Of a DNA stretch of 51,189 nucleotides, positions 46,321 to 51,189 are shown piece by piece. This stretch comes from Clostridiales bacterium. Lineage in GTDB: Bacteria; Bacillota; Clostridia; Lutisporales; Lutisporaceae. Location of the stretch: NCBI GenBank assembly GCA_012521375.1, contig JAAYMO010000226.1, positions 1 to 51,189 on the forward strand, read 5' to 3'. Within the stretch, counting starts at the first letter, position 1. Every line of letters starts with the position of its first letter. The notes beneath the pieces are model-generated. The model did not search any database. It had not been told where the DNA came from and saw nothing but the letters and a program-made list of their open reading frames with translations. The translations under genes were made by a program, and so were the position numbers.

Positions 46321-46581
46321 TTATTCTTCATTTATATCTAAAGTATATGGTACTTCATATTTCCAGTTACTATATAAATCTTCTATTTCTCCTACTGCTT
46401 CCCATTCTTCTTCTATTAATATATCATCAATATCTATTCCATAATAATCAGCATGTACTTCTATACACTTACAACAGTTATCACATATTTTATTTATATT
46501 TAAGTCACATATATCATTACATTCACCACATTTGATACAATGCCTATTATACAAAACACAACTATCAGTAAAATATTCCAT
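46321..46581 (-). CDS. Cys-rich small protein, ferredoxin-like or zinc-binding motif
   Basis: An 86-residue protein with nine Cys in the first 39 residues, including CIKCGECNDIC (CxxCxxCxxxC, as in one 4Fe-4S ferredoxin half) and CDNCCKC; the second half is acidic (DDILIEEEWEAVGEIEDL). It therefore probably binds an Fe-S cluster or zinc. I do not recognise a named family. On the minus strand AGGGGAGAG precedes the ATG. Its upstream region holds a 13-bp inverted repeat (46624-46652). Its neighbours are a recombinase and an IS relic. Confidence 0.75.
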   Translation of the reverse strand: MEYFTDSCVLYNRHCIKCGECNDICDLNINKICDNCCKCIEVHADYYGIDIDDILIEEEWEAVGEIEDLYSNWKYEVPYTLDINEE

Positions 46582-46623
46582 ACTAATGCTCTCCCCTTCA
46601 ATAAAGCTTAATCAAAATAAACT

Positions 46624-46652
46624 ATATAATATGATAGATTATCATATTATAT
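46624..46652. repeat. Inverted repeat upstream of the Cys-rich gene
   Basis: ATATAATATGATA (46624-46636) and TATCATATTATAT (46640-46652) with a three-base centre, 43-71 bases upstream of the minus-strand start. It may be an operator or overlap the promoter; no good -35 was found. Confidence 0.55.
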
Positions 46653-46713
46653 ATGAATAGTAAAGTTTCTTGTGTATATTTCAATCGAAAACTGGGCAAG
46701 TTGAAATAAAAAA

Positions 46714-47166
46714 TTAATTATTTTTTTCTAACCATTCTCTAGTTTCTTTTATTCTATAGGATTCTCCATTCATGTTTAATACATATGATTTATGAGTCAT
46801 TCTGTCTATTAAAGCAAATCAAATATATCCTATTCCAGGGTTTCCTGCTAAGATGATATTTCTTCCTTCTTCTATGAAGTTTAAGGTATTAAGCTCCTTA
46901 AGCTTCTTTTTAGCATCTTCTGATAGATAGTCTACATGAAGCTCATCTAAGTATTTTTTATATGGAAAACAAGCATTTCTAATCCTGTTTTTCCTACCAT
47001 TTTCTTTTCTCATGTCATAGGCTTCTATGAAAATATCTCTCAAAAAATCTTCATAAGGTTGATTTAGTCTATATGCTTCTTCAATTTTCATCTTCAATCC
47101 TTGATTTATTCCTGGTATCTTAAGCTCTTTGACATATTTTTTTATTTCATTTATTGTTTCATTCAA
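46714..47166 (-). pseudogene. istB: istB remnant (IS21 helper ATPase), core deleted
   Basis: Residues 1-115 match the N-terminus of IstB up to the P-loop, which reads AGNPGIGYI where GNPGxGKT is expected. A TGA at 46819-46821 follows at once, and the same frame then resumes with FALIDRMTHKSYVLNMNGES and RIKETREWLEKNN, the normal IstB C-terminus, ending at 46714. About 100 central residues (Walker A lysine, Walker B, sensor) are missing. It cannot act as the ATPase transposition helper. Confidence 0.85.
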
Positions 47167-48119
47167 TTTTCATAACCTCCCACTGAATTTAAATTAAACA
47201 TTTTATTTAAGATTGATATTTGTTCTAGAGATGCTCTTTGTATTGATAAATCTTTACTTTCCGAAGGATTGTCCATAGTGGGAGATTTGAAAGCTACATT
47301 TTTTATATTTTCTGTGTTTACCATCTCTATTTTAATTTTTTCTAATTCTTTTATTGCTTTTATTATACTTTCTAAGTTTTTTTCTCTTATCAGTTCTAAA
47401 AGTACTATGAAATCCTTAGGATTATTGATATAATATTTATGGTATATTTCTTGAAGTTCTGGAGAGAGCTGGCATCTGCCTACACTAGAATGCAGCGCTC
47501 CAGGCTTCTTTTTTAATGTATGAATAAAATGATTTATATCTATTGTCCAATGGTGTGATAAGTACGATCTTTCATGGGTTGCTATCAGTTTGTCTTTGTA
47601 ATATATTTCTATGGTGTCCGGATATATTTTAGCCATTACAAATTTCATTACCGCTGGCTACATTTCTGCTTCTTGTCTAACATAGGCTTCATTTTTCTCA
47701 TAAGTATTTCTAATGTAGTTGCAAATTGTGGTATAGCCAATATCATATCCTTTATCTATTAATGCTTCGTATATATCTATCTTTTTCATCAGTTGTTTAT
47801 TTCTTCCCTGTTGCTTGTTTATTTTATTTTGGGAAACAAACTGTTCAATTTCTTTTATTACCTCTTCTGTTAATTTGGCTTTCTTTCTATTACTGGCATT
47901 ATATTTAGGTTTAGATGCCATTTCTTCAATTAGAAGGAGTTTTTCAGCTCTATTTTGTTCTTCATTTTTCATTAATTCTTGCAACATTTCATTTTTAGTT
48001 TCAAATTCCTTAATATATTTTTGAACTGTAGTTCTGGAAATACCAAGTTCTTTTCCTATTGCTCTTTGTGATTTGTTTTCTCTAAAATATTTAAGTAATA
48101 TTTCTGCTTTTTGGTCCAA
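47163..48119 (-). pseudogene. istA: istA remnant (IS21 transposase), DDE core deleted
   Basis: The first fragment (48119-47658) holds the N-terminal HTH (SQRAIGKELGISRTTVQKYI) and second DNA-binding region to EAYVRQEAE; a TAG at 47660-47658 follows. In the same frame the C-terminal beta-barrel region resumes (VMAKIYPDTIEIYYKDKLIA, HERSYLSHHW) and runs to 47163. The DDE catalytic core between them, about 200 residues, is absent. In total about 317 codons remain where intact IstA has about 500. Confidence 0.87.
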
Positions 48120-48266
48120 CCTAATTACCTTCTATTTCCCCCTTAAAAACATTCATAGGGGTATTATATTTTTAAGGTGGCCCAGTTTTCAATTGAAATG
48201 GTGGACCATTTTTAGATTAACATGAACATCTTGTTTTTTAATACTTTATATGTCTGGTTATTCATT

Positions 48267-48581
48267 TTAATTATTATATATAGGTAGAAAAATAATTTGG
48301 CCAGGTTTTATCATAGCTGATTTAAGGTTATTATACCTTATTACCTCATCTATATACTGTCTTATATCCATATCATCTTTTAAATATTCCTTACATATAG
48401 CCCATAATGTGTCTCCTTCTTGTATGTAAACAGGTTGCACTCTATATTCAGTTATTCCTTCAGCATTAGCTATTAAAAAACTGTAATAAATAACATATGT
48501 AACTATTAAAACAGATACTAAAAACAGAAAAAATCTAAACTTGTTAATAATTTTATATTTTTTATGATGCTTAACTATCAT
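48267..48581 (-). CDS. yneA: YneA-like LysM membrane protein, SOS cell-division inhibitor candidate
   Basis: A 104-residue protein with a membrane helix (about residues 16-38, FFLFLVSVLIVTYVIYYSFL) and a C-terminal LysM domain (VYIQEGDTLWAICKEYL ... NNLKSAMIKPGQIIFLP). It is divergent from lexA and lies under LexA boxes, the exact arrangement of Bacillus yneA, which blocks division during SOS. A longer frame begins at 48638, but the ATG at 48581 has AGGAGGATT upstream. Divergence outside the LysM makes the functional call positional. Confidence 0.82.
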   Translation of the reverse strand: MIVKHHKKYKIINKFRFFLFLVSVLIVTYVIYYSFLIANAEGITEYRVQPVYIQEGDTLWAICKEYLKDDMDIRQYIDEVIRYNNLKSAMIKPGQIIFLPIYNN

Positions 48582-48618
48582 AATAATCCTCCTATAAAGA
48601 AGTAATAGATATAACAAC

Positions 48619-48658
48619 TTATATAGATAAAAGAACATATGTTCTTTTATCTATATAA
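48619..48658. repeat. 40-bp perfect palindrome centred on a LexA box
   Basis: 48619-48638 and 48639-48658 are exact reverse complements: the core GAACATATGTTC is extended on both sides by TTATATAGATAAAA and its complement. It overlaps the yneA -10 region and transcription start. Confidence 0.92.
48633..48644. promoter_or_regulatory. LexA (SOS) box 1, yneA-lexA intergenic region
   Basis: GAACATATGTTC, perfect GAAC-N4-GTTC, placed just downstream of the predicted yneA -10. Confidence 0.9.
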
Positions 48659-48683
48659 TAATCGAACATATGTACTAAGTCAA
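48655..48683 (-). promoter_or_regulatory. yneA promoter
   Basis: On the minus strand TTGACT (48683-48678), 17-base spacer, TATTAT (48660-48655). The spacer contains LexA box 2. Confidence 0.78.
48664..48675. promoter_or_regulatory. LexA (SOS) box 2, imperfect
   Basis: GAACATATGTAC, one mismatch to GAAC-N4-GTTC, between the -35 and -10 of the yneA promoter. Confidence 0.75.
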
Positions 48684-48692
48684 TATATTTCC

Positions 48693-48704
48693 GAACATTT
48701 GTTT
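48693..48704. promoter_or_regulatory. LexA (SOS) box 3, imperfect, at the lexA promoter
   Basis: GAACATTTGTTT, one mismatch in the right half site, touching the lexA -35 box. Confidence 0.7.
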
Positions 48705-48731
48705 GATTTTTTATTATTGTTTTGTTATAAT
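48703..48731 (+). promoter_or_regulatory. lexA promoter
   Basis: TTGATT (48703-48708), 17-base spacer, TATAAT (48726-48731), about 72 bases before the lexA start. Confidence 0.78.
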
Positions 48732-48802
48732 CAATATATAAAATTTATTTTAGCAAATATTTGTAGCAACTAAGCTAATAAACATGAAGGTTGTGAAATG
48801 TT

Positions 48803-49423
48803 ATGAATATAGATGATCTTAGCAAAAAGCAGATTGAGATTTTAGAATTTATAAAAAAAGAATTAGCAACAAAAGGCTATCCCCCTTCTGTAAGAGAAAT
48901 ATGTGAGGCAGTTAATCTTAAGTCTACATCAACTGTTCATGGACATTTAGAGAAACTAGAGAAAAAGGGTTATATTAGAAGGGACCCAACTAAGCCAAGG
49001 GCAATTGAAGTGTTAGATTCTAACAGCTATATTTTTTCTAAAAAAGAAATAGTCGAGCTACCTATTGTAGGAAAAGTAACTGCAGGACAGCCGATACTGG
49101 CTCAAGAGAATATTGAAGATACATTTCCAATACCTATAGATTTTGTGGGAAATAAGGTCTCTTTTATGCTAGTTGTAAAAGGTGATAGTATGATTAATGC
49201 AGGTATATTAGATGGAGACTATGTAATAGTGCAAAAACAATCTTACGCTAATAATGGAGATATAGTAGTAGCTCTTTTAGATGATGAAGCAACTGTAAAA
49301 CGTTTTTTTAAAGAAAAAAATTATTTTAGATTGCAGCCAGAAAACCCTATATACGAACCTATTATTACAGAGAATCTTTTAATTATTGGTAAAGTAACAG
49401 GAGTTTTGAGAAAGTTTAAATAA
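48803..49423 (+). CDS. lexA: LexA SOS repressor
   Basis: LexA, 206 residues. The N-terminal winged HTH ([40 protein letters not shown]) precedes the autoproteolytic domain: cleavage site Ala-Gly in [12 protein letters not shown], catalytic Ser in [15 protein letters not shown], catalytic Lys in DEATVKRFF. It represses itself, yneA and recA through the boxes listed. The gene converges on ynbB with a shared terminator. Confidence 0.97.
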   Translation: MNIDDLSKKQIEILEFIKKELATKGYPPSVREICEAVNLKSTSTVHGHLEKLEKKGYIRRDPTKPRAIEVLDSNSYIFSKKEIVELPIVGKVTAGQPILAQENIEDTFPIPIDFVGNKVSFMLVVKGDSMINAGILDGDYVIVQKQSYANNGDIVVALLDDEATVKRFFKEKNYFRLQPENPIYEPIITENLLIIGKVTGVLRKFK

Positions 49424-49440
49424 AAATGAAAACGATCAAA

Positions 49441-49480
49441 ATAATTAAAGCTTCTAGTTAAGAAGCTTTAATTATTTTTA
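49441..49480. terminator. Bidirectional terminator between lexA and ynbB
   Basis: ATAATTAAAGCTTCT (49441-49455) pairs perfectly with AGAAGCTTTAATTAT (49461-49475), followed by TTTTTAT on the plus strand and A-rich mirror sequence for the minus strand. Confidence 0.9.
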
Positions 49481-49482
49481 TA

Positions 49483-50775
49483 TTATATATTGATCAATCC
49501 TTCTTTAAGCAATTCTTTTATGGCAAAAAGAATTCCAATTTTAGCATGATCATAAGTTATTCCACCTTGTAAATATGCTATATATGGTGGTCTTATCGGT
49601 GCATCAGCACTTAGTTCAATAGACGCACCTTGAACAAATGCACCGGCAGCCATAATCACTTTATCATTATAACCAGGCATACCCCATGGTTCAGGTGATA
49701 CAAATGAATCAACAGGTGAACCTGATTGTATACCTTTGCAAAATGAAATTAACGCACGACTATCGCCGAACTTTATAGCTTGTATTATATCACTTCTTAA
49801 TGAATCATAACTGGGATTGACATTATAACCTAAGTATGAAAAAATTTTAGAACAAAACACAGCTCCTTTGATAGCTTCAGATACCACATGAGGTGCTAGA
49901 AACAAACCTTGAAATATTAAGCGATTTGTTCCTAGGGTTGCTCCAGTATCCTTACCTATACCTGGTGCTATCAACCTATCTGCTGCCATTTCAACATACT
50001 TCTTTTTGCCTACTATATATCCCCCTGTGGGAGCAATACTGCCTCCTGGGTTCTTTATTAAAGAACCTGCGGCGATATCAGCTCCTACTTCTGTTGGTTC
50101 ATAAAAATCCACAAATTCTCCATAGCAATTATCAACCATACAACATATATCATTATTAATACTCTTGATAAATTCAATTGCTTCTTGAATCTTTTTTATA
50201 CTTAAAGAATTACGCCAGGCATAACCTGTAGATCTTTGAATTAATACCAATTTTGTATTCTTTTTAATGCTGTTTCTTATTCTTTCAAAATCGAAATTAC
50301 CATCTTCTAATAAGTCAACTTGATTGTATGTAATATTGTAGTCTCTCAAAGAACCTTGATTAAATTTTTTAATACCTATTATATCTTCCAGTGTATCATA
50401 AGGTTTTCCTGTTATTGATAGCATTTCATCCCCAGGTCTAAGTATACCAAATAAACAAAGAGATAAAGCATGTGTGCCTGATACGATATTAGGCCTTACT
50501 AGAGCATCTTCACATTTAAAAATATCTGCATAAACCTTGTCTAGCGTTTCTCTTCCAATGTCTCCATATCCATACCCTGTTGAATAATTAAAATGTATAT
50601 CGCTCAGTTTATTTTTTTGCATACTGTTTAAAACCTTATATTGATTATATTCTCTTATTTCATCAATAAAAATAAACTGATCTTTTATTTCTTCTTCACA
50701 TTTTTCTGCTAAATCTATAATTTTTGTATCTATATCAAAAATATTTTTTAAATAGTTTTTCGTTAATTTGTGCAT
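49483..50775 (-). CDS. ynbB: YnbB-type PLP enzyme, methionine gamma-lyase family
   Basis: A 430-residue PLP-dependent protein of the family annotated 'methionine gamma-lyase family / aluminium resistance protein'. Signatures: FNYSTGYGYGDIGRETLDKVYADIF, NIVSGTHALSLCLFGILRPGD, CMVDNCYGEFVDFYEP, the PLP-Lys region AAGSLIKNPGGSIAPTGGYI, and GSPVDSFVSPEPWGMPGYND. The true substrate is not established. AAGGTGAGAG precedes the start. It follows hfq with a nine-base gap, as in many Firmicutes. Confidence 0.92.
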   Translation of the reverse strand: MHKLTKNYLKNIFDIDTKIIDLAEKCEEEIKDQFIFIDEIREYNQYKVLNSMQKNKLSDIHFNYSTGYGYGDIGRETLDKVYADIFKCEDALVRPNIVSGTHALSLCLFGILRPGDEMLSITGKPYDTLEDIIGIKKFNQGSLRDYNITYNQVDLLEDGNFDFERIRNSIKKNTKLVLIQRSTGYAWRNSLSIKKIQEAIEFIKSINNDICCMVDNCYGEFVDFYEPTEVGADIAAGSLIKNPGGSIAPTGGYIVGKKKYVEMAADRLIAPGIGKDTGATLGTNRLIFQGLFLAPHVVSEAIKGAVFCSKIFSYLGYNVNPSYDSLRSDIIQAIKFGDSRALISFCKGIQSGSPVDSFVSPEPWGMPGYNDKVIMAAGAFVQGASIELSADAPIRPPYIAYLQGGITYDHAKIGILFAIKELLKEGLINI

Positions 50776-50784
50776 TCTCTCACC

Positions 50785-51045
50785 TTAAGCCTGTTTGTTA
50801 CCATTATCATTACTTTTATCAGAAAAAATAAATGTAACTTGTTTTTGGGGTATCAATGTGGAAACTGCATGCTTATATACCATTTGCTGTTTACCTTCGC
50901 TGTCTAAAATAATTGTATAGTTATCAAAACCTCTTACTATACCTTTTAATTGAAAACCATTAATAAGATAAATAACTATGGGGATATGCTCTTTTCTAAC
51001 TTGATTTAAAAATACATCCTGTAAGTTTATAGATACCTTATTCAT
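50785..51045 (-). CDS. hfq: RNA chaperone Hfq
   Basis: Hfq, 86 residues, a hexameric Sm-like RNA-binding protein. Sm1 is [20 protein letters not shown] and [20 protein letters not shown], Sm2 is [15 protein letters not shown] (YKHAxST). A polar tail of about ten residues follows. CGGAGGGG precedes the ATG. The miaA-hfq-ynbB order appears intact. Confidence 0.97.
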   Translation of the reverse strand: MNKVSINLQDVFLNQVRKEHIPIVIYLINGFQLKGIVRGFDNYTIILDSEGKQQMVYKHAVSTLIPQKQVTFIFSDKSNDNGNKQA

Positions 51046-51132
51046 CTTAACCCCTCCGAAAAATTTTTATAATTTTAAAAGAAAATTTTTCCTTTGACAT
51101 ATATATTATTATAATAATAACTGATATTTATT

Positions 51133-51189
51133 CTATATTAAACTAATTTTTCCTGCTGTATATCTAATAATATTCTCTACCAAAATTTC
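51133..51189 (-). CDS. miaA: Probable 3' end of miaA (partial)
   Basis: On the minus strand an open frame enters from the window edge and ends at a TAG (51135-51133): EILVENIIRYTAGKISLI. The IxxYxAGK ending resembles the C-terminus of tRNA dimethylallyltransferase MiaA, which normally precedes hfq. Only 18 residues are visible, so the call rests mainly on gene order. The 87 bases between it and hfq are AT-rich and may carry an hfq promoter; no clear one was found. Confidence 0.42.
   Translation of the reverse strand, partial: EILVENIIRYTAGKISLI

Larger units (their letters stand above)
46671..48222 (-). mobile_element. Decayed IS21-family insertion sequence
   Basis: Both ends share the inverted block TTTCAATYGAAAACTGGGC (46679-46697 on plus; 48198-48180 on minus; one mismatch). 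Between them lie istA and istB remnants in the usual istA-istB order, with the istB ATG overlapping the istA stop. At about 1.55 kb it is roughly 0.9 kb shorter than intact members; the missing DNA is internal to both genes. The outermost ends (TGT...) are my estimate and no target duplication was seen. Confidence 0.82.

Noticed and set aside
46317-46535. Plus-strand ORF of 72 residues over the Cys-rich gene
   Set aside because: Tyr/His/Leu-rich antisense shadow that begins in the terminator palindrome; the minus-strand gene has the better ribosome binding site and patterned Cys residues.
47658-47660. Programmed stop read-through in istA
   Set aside because: The stop coincides with the loss of the whole DDE core, and istB shows the same type of defect, so deletion explains it better than recoding.
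1-51189. CRISPR array, prophage or defence island
   Set aside because: No regularly spaced repeats, phage structural genes or defence gene cluster were seen; the only mobile DNA is the IS21 relic.

Overview
The window is AT-rich, tightly packed and almost entirely chromosomal housekeeping DNA from a low-GC Gram-positive. Spore-formation genes (spoVS behind a SigH-like promoter, a SpoIIIE-type translocase, ymdB, ylxY, mlpA/ymxG), the end of a flagellar-type sigma factor, a Gram-positive PolC, RNase Y, TepA and an SOS box of the GAAC-N4-GTTC type point to a flagellated, probably endospore-forming member of the Clostridia/Tissierellia. The species cannot be named from the sequence alone.

Layout. 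1-3349: 3' end of a sigD/fliA sigma factor, a FapA/DUF342 protein and three small, poorly known genes. 3423-6823: rpsB-tsf, pyrH-frr and a small unknown ORF. 6916-16644: isoprenoid/envelope and replication operon (uppS, cdsA, dxr, rseP, ispG, a family 2 glycosyltransferase, polC). 16647-24338: the rimP-nusA-ylxR-ylxQ-infB-rbfA/nrnA-truB-ribF operon, with its own promoter and a leader hairpin. 24341-35977: rpsO, pnp, ylxY, mlpA, dut, ymxH, an aspartate kinase, tepA, spoIIIE/ftsK and rimO. 35961-41100: pgsA, cinA, SOS-controlled recA, recX and rny. 41241-44659: ymdB, spoVS, a PHP phosphoesterase and an aspartate-type aminotransferase. 44660-46320: non-coding stretch with tRNA-Trp (minus strand), then a XerC/D-type recombinase closed by a perfect 50-bp palindrome. 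46321-48222: a Cys-rich small protein and a decayed IS21-family element, both minus strand. 48267-49423: divergent yneA-like/lexA SOS locus. 49483-51189: ynbB-hfq and a probable miaA 3' end, minus strand.

How it fits together. Most genes serve translation, RNA processing and decay (rpsB, tsf, frr, rimP, nusA, infB, rbfA, truB, rpsO, pnp, rimO, rny, nrnA, hfq), the undecaprenyl-phosphate and phospholipid supply, and chromosome maintenance (polC, spoIIIE, recA, recX, xer, lexA). recA and lexA/yneA form an SOS circuit visible at the DNA level through LexA boxes at 37828-37839 and 48633-48704.

No wholly new multi-gene system was found. The most unusual items are: RNase Y with no canonical start codon (an ATA sits at ideal spacing from a strong Shine-Dalgarno); a perfect hairpin between the recA Shine-Dalgarno and its start; a single-ORF RbfA-NrnA fusion with a possible internal restart; a 40-bp perfect palindrome centred on a LexA box; an IS21 relic in which both genes have lost their catalytic cores; and several structured mRNA leaders (rpsB, rpsB-tsf, rimP, rpsO, ymxH).
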